Program-made: the position numbers and the translations under genes
DNA from: Pseudoduganella ginsengisoli
Lineage (GTDB): Bacteria > Pseudomonadota > Gammaproteobacteria > Burkholderiales > Burkholderiaceae_D
DNA: 64,000 bases
NCBI RefSeq assembly: GCF_009720865.1
Contig: NZ_WNLA01000004.1
Location: forward strand, 186,001-250,000
Reading direction: 5' to 3'
The notes under the pieces: generated by a model
What the model was told of the DNA's origin: nothing
Databases searched by the model: none
Seen by the model: the letters and a program-made list of their open reading frames with translations, nothing else
Shown: piece after piece, positions 36,352 to 45,960 of the stretch
Numbering within the stretch: position 1 is the stretch's first letter
Layout of the letters: the number at the start of each line of letters is the position of its first letter

Positions 36352-37218
36352 TTACTGGCTGGAGAACGATTCAAGAATGGCGTCCGCCGCCGCCCGCACG
36401 CGCGCCGTGCGGTTCAAATCCGTATGCATGACCAGGTACACGTCGTAATGCTGTTCCCGTTCCGGCCAGATGCGCACCAGTTCCGGCATCTGGTCCGCCA
36501 TGTGCGTGGCCAGTTCGCCGATGCCCAGGCCCGCCTTGACGGCTTCATGCAGCATCAAGCCGGTATTGACTTCCATGGCCACGCGCGCCTTGGCAACGGA
36601 CTCGCCGCATAGCTTGTCGCCATGGCGGGGCGCCACGCTGGCCTGGTAAATCACGATATCGTGGCCATGCAAGGCGGTGCCCGGCGCCGGCATCCCGTGG
36701 CGTTCCAGGTAGCCGCGTGTCGCATACAGGCCCAGGGTGCGGCGCACCAGGTGGCGTGAAATCAAATCCGGGTCGGCGGGGCGCACGGTGCGGATGGCCA
36801 GGTCCGCTTCGCGCCGCGTCAGGCTCGACAGCTGGGTGGAAGCGCTCAGCACGATGCGGATATCGGGGTGGCGTTCATGCAGCCGCCGCATGGCGTCAAT
36901 GACGAAGTGCGCCGCCATGGTGTCGGACGTGGCCACGCGGATGGCGCCGGACAGGCGGTTATCGATGCCCTGCATTTCCCGCTGCAAGCGGTTGGCCGCG
37001 GCTTCCATTTGTTCTGCCGCACCGATCGCCAGTTCGCCGGCCGGCGTGGCCACGTAGCCGCCCGGCGTGCGCAGGAACAGCTTGGCATTTAACGCTTTTT
37101 CCATCGCGGCCAGGCGGCGGCCCACGGTGGCCTGGTCGATATCGAGCGTGGCTGCAGCGCCGCGCAGCGTGCCGGCGCGGTAAATGGCAAGAAAAATGCG
37201 GGCGTTATCCCAATCCAT
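36352..37218 (-). CDS. LysR-family transcriptional regulator
   Basis: 288 residues from the ATG at 37218, where the canonical LysR start MDWDNARIFLAIYRAGTLRGAAATL lies. Longer in-frame starts would run through the divergent promoter. The HTH spans ~1-60 (DQATVGRRLAAMEKALNAKLFLRT), with an effector-binding domain after ~90 (SGAIRVATSDTMAAHFV, LAIRTVRPADPDLISR). It is divergent from an MFS exporter gene, the usual target arrangement, and a 14-bp palindrome lies just before its start. Confidence 0.9.
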   Translation of the reverse strand: MDWDNARIFLAIYRAGTLRGAAATLDIDQATVGRRLAAMEKALNAKLFLRTPGGYVATPAGELAIGAAEQMEAAANRLQREMQGIDNRLSGAIRVATSDTMAAHFVIDAMRRLHERHPDIRIVLSASTQLSSLTRREADLAIRTVRPADPDLISRHLVRRTLGLYATRGYLERHGMPAPGTALHGHDIVIYQASVAPRHGDKLCGESVAKARVAMEVNTGLMLHEAVKAGLGIGELATHMADQMPELVRIWPEREQHYDVYLVMHTDLNRTARVRAAADAILESFSSQ

Positions 37219-37225
37219 GGATGGC

Positions 37226-37239
37226 ATGCAAAATTGCAT
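37226..37239. promoter_or_regulatory. Palindrome between LysR and MFS genes
   Basis: ATGCAA-AA-TTGCAT is an inverted repeat with perfect 6-bp arms, 8 bases upstream of the LysR ATG and about 90 bases before the MFS gene. LysR proteins bind short T-N11-A-like dyads in such intergenic regions, so this is a reasonable operator candidate. Confidence 0.4.
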
Positions 37240-37325
37240 CAGAGTGCTGATCATATGCGTCTTTACTGCATCATTCAAGCGGCCTAGCATGCTGCGCATG
37301 GACAACAGCAGCGACAGGGGGACAT

Positions 37326-38714
37326 ATGCATCACCAGCAACATGAAGTGCGGGCCGTCAGTGCTGCCGGGCAACAGCAGGCCGGTGCGCTGGCGCTGCTG
37401 ACCCTGGCGGCAGGTTTTGTCATGGCCATGATCGACGTTACGGCAGTCAACACGGCGCTGTCCGACATTGCCGCCGACTTGCACGTGCCGCTGTCCGGCC
37501 TGGTCTGGGTGGTCGATGGCTATACGCTGACGTTTGCCGCGCTGTTGCTGGCGGGCGGCGCGCTGGGCGACCGCTATGGGGTGAAAAACACGTATCTGGC
37601 CGGCCTGGCCGTGTTCCTGGCGGGCTCCGTGCTGTGCGCGCTGGCGCCGGGCGGCGTCAGCCTGACGGCCGCCCGCTTGCTGCAAGGGGCGGGCGCGGCG
37701 CTGTTTCTGCCCAGTTCATTGAGCCTGCTGACCCACTTGTTTGAAGACGATAAGGTGCGGGCCCGCATGGTAGGCACGTGGTCGGCCATGGTAGCGACGG
37801 CCTCGGCAGTGGGCCCGCTGGTGGGCGGCATCCTCGTGCATGCCTTTGGCTGGCGCAGCGTGTTTTGGGTCAATGTGCCGATCGGCGCGCTGGGCATTGT
37901 GATGGCGCTGAAGCTGATCCGTCCCGTACCGCCCCAAGCGCGTCCTTTGCCGCTGGCCAGCCATGCGCTCGGCATGCTGGCGCTGGCGGCGCTGAGTTTT
38001 GTGTTGATTGAAGGACCAGTACTGGGCTGGCTGTCGGCTCCCGTGCTGGCTGCGCTGGCCGCTGCCGTGGCGCTGGGCATCACCCTGGCGCAGCGTGAAC
38101 GGCGCGCCGTGCACCCATTGCTGCCCCGCGCCTTGTTTGCCACGCCGGCCTTTGCCGCCGTCAATGGCACGGGGTTTTTCATCAACCTGGGCGTGTTTGG
38201 CCAGTTATTCCTGCTCAGTTTGTATCTGCAGCAGCGGGGCGCCGATGCGCTGTGGACGGGCCTGTCGCTGTTGCCCATGATGGCGGCTTTTATTGCCGGT
38301 AATTTCTCGGCCGGCCGCATCACGGCACGGATCGGCATGCGCAAGCCATTGCTGGGCGGCTTGTCCGTGGGCTCGGCCATGGGGCTGGTATTGCTGGCGC
38401 TGGCGTGGACCATGCCCAACGCGCCGTTCGGCATGGTATTGGCCTGTATCGTCGTGATGAACCTGGGTGTCGGCGTGGCGATTCCCGCCATGACGGCCAG
38501 CGCCATGCAGGTCGCCGGCAAAGCCCATGCGAACAGTGCGGCAGCCGCATTGAATGCGAACCGGCAAATCGGCGCGCTGGTCGGTGTGGCACTGATGGGC
38601 TCGCTGCTGCATGCGCTGCCCATGTGGAGTGCGCGGCTGCCTGCCGGGTTCCTGGCTGTGGCGCTTGCGTTCGGGCTGGCGTGGCGCCTTGTGTACCGGC
38701 ATGTGCATGTCTAG
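37326..38714 (+). CDS. MFS transporter, DHA2 (EmrB/QacA) type
   Basis: 462 residues with about 14 hydrophobic segments. It shows the DHA2 hallmark near the first helix (FVMAMIDVTAVNTALSDIAADL), motif A (LGDRYGVKNTYLAG), and motif C-like ASAVGPLVGGILVHAFGWRSVFWVNVPIG. This family exports drugs or dyes in exchange for protons at the inner membrane. It is divergent from the LysR regulator, which probably controls it. No membrane-fusion partner (EmrA type) is present. Confidence 0.9.
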   Translation: MHHQQHEVRAVSAAGQQQAGALALLTLAAGFVMAMIDVTAVNTALSDIAADLHVPLSGLVWVVDGYTLTFAALLLAGGALGDRYGVKNTYLAGLAVFLAGSVLCALAPGGVSLTAARLLQGAGAALFLPSSLSLLTHLFEDDKVRARMVGTWSAMVATASAVGPLVGGILVHAFGWRSVFWVNVPIGALGIVMALKLIRPVPPQARPLPLASHALGMLALAALSFVLIEGPVLGWLSAPVLAALAAAVALGITLAQRERRAVHPLLPRALFATPAFAAVNGTGFFINLGVFGQLFLLSLYLQQRGADALWTGLSLLPMMAAFIAGNFSAGRITARIGMRKPLLGGLSVGSAMGLVLLALAWTMPNAPFGMVLACIVVMNLGVGVAIPAMTASAMQVAGKAHANSAAAALNANRQIGALVGVALMGSLLHALPMWSARLPAGFLAVALAFGLAWRLVYRHVHV

Positions 38715-38834
38715 GTGGGAAATAGTGCCGCCCGTTGGCGCCAAACCCGGCGGCGGCTCTACACTAAGGGGTTGCTAGCGTTATCACGGTAAATCGTGTA
38801 ATGTGGAAACTTTCTTATTTTGCAAGATCGTAAA

Positions 38835-41663
38835 ATGACCTCCGCTCCACTGCGGCGCATTGCCGCCGCCGCCATGCTGACCTGCACCTTGACCGGGCAG
38901 GCCGCCATCAACATGAACGATACGGTGCCATCCGCGCCGGACGTCAAGACGGGCAAACTGGCTAACGGCCTGACGTATTACATCAAGAAAAACGGCAAAC
39001 CAGAAAAGCGGCTGGAATTGCGCCTCGTCGTGCGTGCCGGTTCCGTGCTGGAAGACCAGGACCAGCTGGGCCTGGCGCACTTTGTCGAACACATGGCGTT
39101 CAATGGCACCACGCACTTCAAGCGCAATGAATTGATTTCGTACCTGCAGTCGATCGGCGTGAGCTTCGGCCATGACTTGAATGCTTATACCAGCTTCGAT
39201 GAAACCGTGTACATGCTGCCGATCCCCACCGATAAAAAAGACAACGTGGAAACGGGCTTCCAGGTGCTGGAAGACTGGGCCCATGGCGTGAAATTCGAAG
39301 ACGACGCGATCGACAGCGAACGCAATGTCGTGCTGGAAGAGTTGCGCGCGCGGGGCGGCGTGGAAAAGCGCATGCTGCAGGCCACATTGCCGAAGATGCT
39401 GAATGGTTCGCTGTATGCGGAGCGCTTGCCGATCGGTAAAGAAGAAGTCTTGAAAAATTTCAAGTATGACGCTGTCAAGCGCTTTTACCGCGACTGGTAC
39501 CGTCCTGACTTGATGGCCGTGGTGGCCGTTGGCGACATTGAGCCGCAAGAAGCGGAACAGCTGATCCAGCGCCACTTCGGGCACTTGAAAAATCCCGCGC
39601 AGCCGCGCCCGCGCGCCTATGCGGAAATCCCGCCCCGCGCGCAGTCGGAAGCGCTGGTCGTGACGGACAAGGAAGCCCGCAACAATGCAGTGACGGTGCG
39701 CTATACGATCCGCAAGGAGCCGGTGCGCAAGACGTTTGCGGATTTTCGCGACGACTTGCAGGAAGGGATCGTCGGCATCATGCTGGCGCAGCGCGTGCAA
39801 GAATTGACGCAGCAGGCCGAACCGCCATTCATTGGCGGCCATGCCGGCATGACGCCGGTCGTGCCGGGTTACCGCACGTTTGCTTCCAGCGCAGTGCTGG
39901 GCAAACGCGGCGCCCAGCCTGCGATTGATGCGCTGGTGCAGGAAGTGGAGCGGGCGCGCCGCTTTGGTTTCAGCGAGCAGGAGCTGGAGCGCACCAAGAA
40001 AATGTTCATGCGCGCAATTGAGCGCGCTTACCAGGAGCGTGACAAGACCGATTCGGCAGGGCACGTACATAGTCTGGTGAAGGCATTCATCACGCAAAAG
40101 GATGTCGACCCGGCCATTGCCGATATTTATGCCTATGCGCAGGAACTGGTTCCTGCCGTGACCTTGGACCAGGTCAATGCGCTGGCGGCGAACATGCTGC
40201 CGTCACACGAGCAAAAGCTTGTGGTCTACCAGGGCAACGACAAGGCGGAGCCGCCTGCGCCGGCGGAAGCGGCGTTGCTGGCAATGGCCAACGCGGCGGA
40301 AGAACAGAAAGTCGCCAAGCGCGAAGAAAAAGTGCTGGCCACGAAGCTGATGGAGCAATTGCCGAAGCCGGGCGCCATTGTTGCGGAAACCGTGGACAAG
40401 GCGCTGGGTACGACGGAATGGCGTTTGTCGAATGGCGTCCGGGTGGTGCTGAAGCCGACGGACTTTAAAAATGACCAGGTGCTGATGGCGGGATTCCGTC
40501 CGGGCGGCCAGTCGCTGTATGGCGGCGACGATTTATTCAATGCCCGCTATGCCAGCAACATCGTGTCGTCGATGGGCGTGAAATTCGCACCGGTCGATTT
40601 GCAGAAAATGCTGGCCGGGAAAACCGTGTCGTCTTCGTCGTGGGTGGGCGCATTGGGTGAAGGCTTGCGCGGCGGTTCCGGCAGTGCCGACGTGGAAACC
40701 ATGCTGCAGCTGGCGCACCTGGCGTTCACGCAGCCGCGCCGCGATGAAGCGCTGTACCAATCGTTTATCGGCAAGCAGCGCGACCTGGCCCGCAATGCGA
40801 TGTCGAACCCGGACGTCGTGTTCTCCGACGCATCGATTGCCACGCTGTACAACAATGACCCGCGCGTGGCCCGTCCGGCCCGCGTGGAAGATTTCGACCA
40901 CATCCAGCTGGACCGCGCGATGGCGATTTACCGCGAACGCTTTGCCAGTGCGCGCGATTTCACGTTCGTCGTCGTGGGCAGCTTTGACCTGGCCGCCATG
41001 AAGCCGCTGGTGGCGGCTTACCTGGGCAGCCTGCCCGTGACGGATGCGCCGGTCGCCTACAAGGATAACGGCGTGCGCCCCGTGAAAGGCGTCGTGAAGA
41101 AAAACGTATACAAGGGCGCGGAAAACAAGAGCATGGTGACGTTGACGTTCACTGGCGAAGCGCCGTATTCGGAAGCCGCCGCATTGAACCAGAGCGCGCT
41201 GGCGGAAATCCTGAACATCAAGGTCAATGAAGTGCTGCGTGAAAAGCTGGGGCTGATCTATAGCGGCCACGTGGGCGCGTCGCTGAACAAAATGCCATAT
41301 GGCCATTACTCGGTATCCATCACGCTGCCATGCGCGCCGGAAAACACGGACAAGGTGGCGGACGCCATGCTGGGCCTGGTCCGCACCATCCAGCAGCAGG
41401 GACCGGAAGCGGCGGACCTGGCCAAGGTCAAGGAAAACTGGTCCGTCAATAACCGCCGCGCACTGCGTGAAAACGGTTACTGGCTGAGCCACCTCGATGG
41501 CGCGTATGCCAACGGGCTTGATCCGGCCACCATCCTCACGTTTGAGCAGCGCGCCGCTGCCGTGACGCCGGCTGACGTGCAGGCTGCGGCGAAACGCTAC
41601 TTCGACTTCGATAATTACGTGCAGATGGTGCTGTACCCGGAAGCAAAGCAGGCATCGAACTGA
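38835..41663 (+). CDS. Exported M16-family zinc peptidase
   Basis: 942 residues from the ATG at 38835. A signal-like segment covers ~7-24. The inverted zinc motif HFVEH is at 82-86 and the distal Glu at E162, as in pitrilysin-type enzymes. Two M16 repeats make up each half: the N-terminal half is active, and the C-terminal half (~530-940, with LGTTEWRLSNGVRVVLKPTDFKNDQ) is the non-catalytic homologue. M16 peptidases cut small peptides inside a closed clamshell. A periplasmic role is inferred from the signal. The gene stands alone. Confidence 0.9.
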   Translation: MTSAPLRRIAAAAMLTCTLTGQAAINMNDTVPSAPDVKTGKLANGLTYYIKKNGKPEKRLELRLVVRAGSVLEDQDQLGLAHFVEHMAFNGTTHFKRNELISYLQSIGVSFGHDLNAYTSFDETVYMLPIPTDKKDNVETGFQVLEDWAHGVKFEDDAIDSERNVVLEELRARGGVEKRMLQATLPKMLNGSLYAERLPIGKEEVLKNFKYDAVKRFYRDWYRPDLMAVVAVGDIEPQEAEQLIQRHFGHLKNPAQPRPRAYAEIPPRAQSEALVVTDKEARNNAVTVRYTIRKEPVRKTFADFRDDLQEGIVGIMLAQRVQELTQQAEPPFIGGHAGMTPVVPGYRTFASSAVLGKRGAQPAIDALVQEVERARRFGFSEQELERTKKMFMRAIERAYQERDKTDSAGHVHSLVKAFITQKDVDPAIADIYAYAQELVPAVTLDQVNALAANMLPSHEQKLVVYQGNDKAEPPAPAEAALLAMANAAEEQKVAKREEKVLATKLMEQLPKPGAIVAETVDKALGTTEWRLSNGVRVVLKPTDFKNDQVLMAGFRPGGQSLYGGDDLFNARYASNIVSSMGVKFAPVDLQKMLAGKTVSSSSWVGALGEGLRGGSGSADVETMLQLAHLAFTQPRRDEALYQSFIGKQRDLARNAMSNPDVVFSDASIATLYNNDPRVARPARVEDFDHIQLDRAMAIYRERFASARDFTFVVVGSFDLAAMKPLVAAYLGSLPVTDAPVAYKDNGVRPVKGVVKKNVYKGAENKSMVTLTFTGEAPYSEAAALNQSALAEILNIKVNEVLREKLGLIYSGHVGASLNKMPYGHYSVSITLPCAPENTDKVADAMLGLVRTIQQQGPEAADLAKVKENWSVNNRRALRENGYWLSHLDGAYANGLDPATILTFEQRAAAVTPADVQAAAKRYFDFDNYVQMVLYPEAKQASN

Positions 41664-41676
41664 ACTCAAACTGCGC

Positions 41677-42066
41677 TTAAACGGCGGCGTGGCATACCAC
41701 GCATAGCTTGTTGCCATCGGGATCGCGGAAATACGCGCCGTAATAATTCGCGTGATATTCCGGCCGCAATCCCGGCTCCCCTTCGCTGGCGCCACCATGC
41801 GCCAGCGCTGCCGCATACGCTGCATCGACCGCCTGCCGCGACGGCGCCTGCAGCGCCAGCATTTGCCCATTGCCGCACGATGCATCGCCCGCATACGGCG
41901 CCCCCACAATGAACAGGGGGCGCGGTGCATCGGCCGGCATCCACGCCGCCCATGGCCGGCCATCATCCTTGAATTTCTGCGGCAGCCCCAGGCTGGCCAT
42001 CAGCGGCGCATAAAACGCGTAAGCCCGTTCGAAATCCGTTACGCCCACATAGACATGAGACAGCAT
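41677..42066 (-). CDS. VOC-family protein
   Basis: 129 residues from the ATG at 42066, which follows GGAAAGGAA; longer starts overlap the P450 gene and have no support. It is one VOC module: LSHVYVGVTDFERAYAFYAPLMASLG at the start and YYGAYFRDPDGNKLCVVCH at the end, with H, E and D in metal-ligand places. It is convergent with the M16 peptidase gene and divergent from the P450 gene. Substrate unknown. Confidence 0.87.
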   Translation of the reverse strand: MLSHVYVGVTDFERAYAFYAPLMASLGLPQKFKDDGRPWAAWMPADAPRPLFIVGAPYAGDASCGNGQMLALQAPSRQAVDAAYAAALAHGGASEGEPGLRPEYHANYYGAYFRDPDGNKLCVVCHAAV

Positions 42067-42125
42067 GGTTATTTCCTTTCCAAAAAGGTGGCGTAAAATA
42101 TAACAAAATATTGATGGAGACGGAG

Positions 42126-43598
42126 ATGCCTGAAGACATGATGGCTGGGCAGGCTGCACAGGCGGGCGCGCAGCCGGGAGATGCTGGGGCGCCGGTACGG
42201 TCGATCGCGGAGCTGCCGGGGCCGAAAGGCATCCCGATCCTCGGCAATGCCCGCCAGATCGAGCCGAAGCAATTCCACCGCACCTTGGAAAAATGGGCGC
42301 GCGAATACAACGGCACGTATAAATTCCGCGTGGCCAAGCGCACCTTTGTCGTGGTGTCCGACCGTGATGTGATCGCCAATATCCTGCGCGACCGGCCGGT
42401 TGCGTTCCGCCGCTCGTCGCGCACTGCGCGCATGCTGGAAGAAGCCGGTACCCGGGGTTTATTTACCGCCGAGGGCGAAGAGTGGCGCCGCCAGCGCAAG
42501 CTGGGCATGCGCGCGCTGACGCCGGAAGTCGTGCACCGCTATTTCCCCAACCTCATCATGATGACGGAGCGATTGCTGGCCCGCTGGAACAAGGCGCTGG
42601 CGGCCGGGCGCGGCGTGGACGTGCTGCGCGACTTGAAAGCGTACACACTGGACGTGACGATCGGCCTGGCCATGGGACAGGACATCAACACGCTGGAACA
42701 CGAAGACAATCCACTGCAGCGCGATATTGAATTCCTGTTCAATATGGTGGCGCGGCGCCTGACGTCGCCGTTTGCCTACTGGCGTTTGTTCAAGATGAAA
42801 GTTGACCGCGAAGCCGATGCCGCGCACCAGCGCATCCATGACGCCATTACCGGCTTCATTGCCCAGACGCGGGCCCGGCTGGAGCAGGATCCGGCCTTGC
42901 GCACCCGCCCGTCGAATATGCTGGAAGCGCTGGTGGCGGCGCGCGATGAACCGGATTCCGGTTTTACCGATGCGGAAGTCATCGGCAATGCCATCACCAT
43001 GGTGTTTGCCGGTGAAGATACGACGTCCAATACCATTGCGTGGCTGCTGCACTTGCTGTCGCAAAACCCGCAAACAGCCGTCAAGGCAGGCGAAGAAGCG
43101 GTGCGCCTGATGGGCGCCGGCACCGTGGTGCGCGACTTCCGCCTGCTGGACAGTTTTATTTATACGGATGCCGCCACGCGCGAAGCCATGCGCGTCAAAC
43201 CCGTGGCGCCGTTCATGGCGGCGGAACCGAATGCCGATACCGTGGTGGATGGCGTTGCCACGCCGGCCGGCACGATTATTTTCCTGATGCTGCGCCATGC
43301 GGCCGAACGCAGCAATGACTTCGAGCGCCCCGGCCAGTTCGATCCCATGCGCTGGCTCGATGACAGCGGGGCCGAATCCGCGAGCGATCCGGGCCGCAAG
43401 CTGTTCCCGTTTGGCGGCGGCCCCCGTTTTTGCCCTGGACGCTACCTGGCGATGGCGGAAATCAAGATGGTGATGGCCATGATCATGCGCAATTTCACAC
43501 TGTCCGTGAAGCCGGGAGCGCCGGAAGTGGAAGAGCGTTTCACGTTCACGATGACGCCAAGCAGCTTGCCGCTGTTGCTGCACCCGCGCCAGGACTAA
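42126..43598 (+). CDS. Cytochrome P450
   Basis: About 490 residues; ATG at 42126 is preferred because GGAG lies 6 bases upstream, with ATG 42114 as an alternative. Soluble, with no N-terminal membrane anchor. It has I-helix VFAGEDTTSN, K-helix ExxR in TREAMR, and the heme loop FPFGGGPRFCPGR with the Cys thiolate encoded at 43431-43433. The N-terminal LPGPKGIPILGN and overall length resemble CYP102-like or fungal-type heme domains rather than short bacterial P450s. It lacks a fused reductase, and no ferredoxin gene is adjacent, so the electron donor and substrate are unknown. Confidence 0.92.
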   Translation: MPEDMMAGQAAQAGAQPGDAGAPVRSIAELPGPKGIPILGNARQIEPKQFHRTLEKWAREYNGTYKFRVAKRTFVVVSDRDVIANILRDRPVAFRRSSRTARMLEEAGTRGLFTAEGEEWRRQRKLGMRALTPEVVHRYFPNLIMMTERLLARWNKALAAGRGVDVLRDLKAYTLDVTIGLAMGQDINTLEHEDNPLQRDIEFLFNMVARRLTSPFAYWRLFKMKVDREADAAHQRIHDAITGFIAQTRARLEQDPALRTRPSNMLEALVAARDEPDSGFTDAEVIGNAITMVFAGEDTTSNTIAWLLHLLSQNPQTAVKAGEEAVRLMGAGTVVRDFRLLDSFIYTDAATREAMRVKPVAPFMAAEPNADTVVDGVATPAGTIIFLMLRHAAERSNDFERPGQFDPMRWLDDSGAESASDPGRKLFPFGGGPRFCPGRYLAMAEIKMVMAMIMRNFTLSVKPGAPEVEERFTFTMTPSSLPLLLHPRQD

Positions 43599-43762
43599 GG
43601 CTTTTATGCAACACCAGCAGGGTTTTAGCGCCGGCAAATGATTGCATAGTGGTAAAAAACTGCTAGCCTTGCGAATTCGGCAAGCGCCTACTGATCTGTG
43701 GATGCCCGGCCTGCAAGGCTGGCACGCGATGTCGTCAAAATAATAATTCGCAGGGGATACGT

Positions 43763-44290
43763 ATGTTGAAAAAAATCGCTATCGGCATTGTTGCCGTCGT
43801 TGTCATTATTCTGGGACTGGCGCTGCTCCAGCCTAATTCATTTGCCGTGTCGCGCAGCATTGCCATCAAGGCGCCGGCCGAGAAAATCTATCCGCTGATC
43901 AGTGATTTCCATGAGTGGGGTAAATGGTCGCCATGGGAAGGACTGGACCCGAACATGAAGCGCACGTTTACGGGCCCGGCCAGCGGCGCGGGGGCGGTCT
44001 ATAGCTGGGACGGCAACGATGCCGTCGGCGCGGGGCGCATGGAAATCACGGGGGCGCAGGCGCCGTCGAAAGTTGATATCAAGCTGGATTTCCTGAAGCC
44101 GATCGCTTCGCAAAACACGACGGTCTTTGCGCTGCAGCCGGAAGGCGACGGCACCAAAGTTGTCTGGACCATGTCCGGCCCCAGCTCGTTCATGACCAAG
44201 CTGATGGGCGTGTTCGTGTCGATGGACAAGATGATTGGCCCGGATTTCGAAAAAGGCTTGGCCAGCATGAAAGCGGCGGCGGAAAAGTAA
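43763..44290 (+). CDS. SRPBCC-family protein with N-terminal membrane anchor
   Basis: 175 residues. One N-terminal hydrophobic helix (IAIGIVAVVVIILGLALLQP) is followed by a START/polyketide-cyclase-like fold (VSRSIAIKAPAEKIYPLISDFHEWGKWSPWEGLDP, GAGAVYSWDGNDAVGAGRMEI, VVWTMSG). Such domains bind hydrophobic ligands. Anchoring suggests it faces the periplasm. AGGGGA precedes the ATG. No operon partner is evident. Confidence 0.87.
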   Translation: MLKKIAIGIVAVVVIILGLALLQPNSFAVSRSIAIKAPAEKIYPLISDFHEWGKWSPWEGLDPNMKRTFTGPASGAGAVYSWDGNDAVGAGRMEITGAQAPSKVDIKLDFLKPIASQNTTVFALQPEGDGTKVVWTMSGPSSFMTKLMGVFVSMDKMIGPDFEKGLASMKAAAEK

Positions 44291-44374
44291 GCCAACGCAC
44301 AGACTTTCGTCAAACCGCGTGCGATATTGCAGACAGGTCTATACTGACTGGAAGTGCATCACGGGAGGTCTGCC

Positions 44375-44830
44375 ATGAACGTCATTACCCGTATTGGGAC
44401 GCAATGCGCGCTGGCGTGCGCCCTCGCGTGTACCTTGGCATGCGCTGCAGCCAGCGTGGCGGCTTCCCCGGTCCGGGCCGACCACCCGATCGTCGGCACC
44501 TGGCGTTTCGTGTTGCCCGACGGTTCTTGCCACGAAATCTACCGCATGCGCCAGGATGGTACGGCGCTCATCACCAGCGCGTCGGAAGTGGTGGAAACAG
44601 AATTCGATATCGACGACCAGCCCGATGAAAACGGCTTTTACAAGGCGCTCGATAAAATCATCAAAGACAATGGCAAGCATGATTGCACGGGACAGGTTTC
44701 CGAAGTCGGGCATTCCGTGTCGAGCTTTATCCTGTTCCACCCGTCGGGGAATATGTTTTTAATGTGCTTGCAGCGCAGTATGGAAGCGTGCCTGGGCCCA
44801 TTTATTCGGGAAAAGGGCCGTGAAACGTAA
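44375..44830 (+). CDS. Secreted hypothetical protein with conserved cysteines
   Basis: 151 residues from the ATG at 44375, chosen for its GGGAGG site. A cysteine-rich signal region (CALACALACTLACAAASVAASPVRA) is followed by HPIVGTWRFVLPDGSCHEIYRMRQDGTALITS, a lipocalin-like opening with a short beta-sheet pattern, and cysteines in SCHE, KHDCTG, MCLQR and EACLG that could make two disulfides. The family is not recognised. It is probably periplasmic. Confidence 0.7.
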   Translation: MNVITRIGTQCALACALACTLACAAASVAASPVRADHPIVGTWRFVLPDGSCHEIYRMRQDGTALITSASEVVETEFDIDDQPDENGFYKALDKIIKDNGKHDCTGQVSEVGHSVSSFILFHPSGNMFLMCLQRSMEACLGPFIREKGRET

Positions 44831-44832
44831 GG

Positions 44833-45867
44833 TCAGGTATTCGCTTCGCGCCACGCGCCGGGGTTGATGCCGGCCCAGTCCCTGAATGCGTGATTGAACG
44901 CGCTTTGCTCTTGATACCCCAGCAGGAACGCAATATCCACCAGCGACAGTCCCGGCTGGCGCAAATAATCCTGCGCCAGCGCATAGCGGGTCTGGTCCAG
45001 CACTTGCTGGAAATTCATGCCCGCGTCGGCCAGCTTGCGCTGCAGCGTGCGGGGCGACAAACCCAGCTCTTCCGCCACGGGCGCCAGCCGCACCTGGCCT
45101 TGCGCCAGGCCGCGCACGATGGACGCCCGCACTTGCCCGGCAATGCCGGCGTCAAGCTGCGCCCGCTGTTTCAATAGCTGTTCCGCATGCTGCTGCAGCA
45201 CCGGATACAGCAGCGGGTCCGCATTTGGCACCGGCCACGACAGCAATTGCGCATCGAACGCCGCCACATTGGCGGGCGCGTTGAAATGGGGCAGGGCGCC
45301 GAATACCCGCACATATTCGCCGTGCAGCGCGGGATCGCCGCCATCGTGCATCAGCGCCAGTTCGGCGGGCGGCAGCGGCATGCCGGCCAGCCAGTCGCCG
45401 AACACGCGGATGCCGGCAAACACGCTGTCGGCCAGGTGGCGCGCCTGTTTTGAATAGCGGCTGTGCCACGTATAGCGCGCGATGGCGCCATCGACTTCCA
45501 GCGCCGAGCGGCCCAGGTCGTGCGCCAGCTGTTCGTAGCGCTGCGTCTGTTCCAGCGCATGGCCGAAATCGCGGCAACTGAGCAGCACCAGCCCATACAC
45601 GCTATAGGTGCCCAGTTTGACCCGTTCGCCCACGTGCAGGCCGAAATGGTGGTCGTCGGCCAGGGTGGCGGCGATGTCGAGCAGGCGCACATAATCGCCG
45701 GCCGGCAGGATTTCCGGCAGCGGGTCCAGGCTGCCCGCGGGCAGGCCGGCAGCCAGTTCCAGGTCGCGCGCGGGCACGCCACGGGCGCCGGCCGCTTCCA
45801 GCAGCGGTTGCAGATAAGCGCCAGCCACCCGGCCGGCGCTGGCATAATCGAACAAGGCGGTTGTCAT
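44833..45867 (-). CDS. AraC-family regulator of the adjacent flavoprotein-glpD-kinase operon
   Basis: 344 residues from the ATG at 45867 (24 bases inside a longer frame). The N-terminal effector domain is of the arabinose-binding/OruR type (~20-220: LPAGDYVRLLDIAATLADDHHFGLHVGERVKLGTYSVYG). The C-terminal AraC HTH domain spans ~250-340 (LAPVAEELGLSPRTLQRKLADAGMNFQQVLDQTRYALAQDYL, LSLVDIAFLLGYQEQSAFNHAFRDWAG). It is divergent from the three-gene operon that starts 93 bases away, so it most likely controls that operon. Confidence 0.9.
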   Translation of the reverse strand: MTTALFDYASAGRVAGAYLQPLLEAAGARGVPARDLELAAGLPAGSLDPLPEILPAGDYVRLLDIAATLADDHHFGLHVGERVKLGTYSVYGLVLLSCRDFGHALEQTQRYEQLAHDLGRSALEVDGAIARYTWHSRYSKQARHLADSVFAGIRVFGDWLAGMPLPPAELALMHDGGDPALHGEYVRVFGALPHFNAPANVAAFDAQLLSWPVPNADPLLYPVLQQHAEQLLKQRAQLDAGIAGQVRASIVRGLAQGQVRLAPVAEELGLSPRTLQRKLADAGMNFQQVLDQTRYALAQDYLRQPGLSLVDIAFLLGYQEQSAFNHAFRDWAGINPGAWREANT

Positions 45868-45960
45868 GAATGCGCAATACCCACGGAGCAAATGAATCTA
45901 AGCTGCTGTCTATCTTCTGGCAAGGAGCGCCAGTATAGCAAGTCATGTGGAGAGAATACG

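Noticed and set aside
45463-45960. Longer N-terminal extension of the flavoprotein
   Set aside because: It would overlap the divergent AraC gene by 400 bases and has no homology; the ATG at 45961 has a ribosome site and the normal family start.
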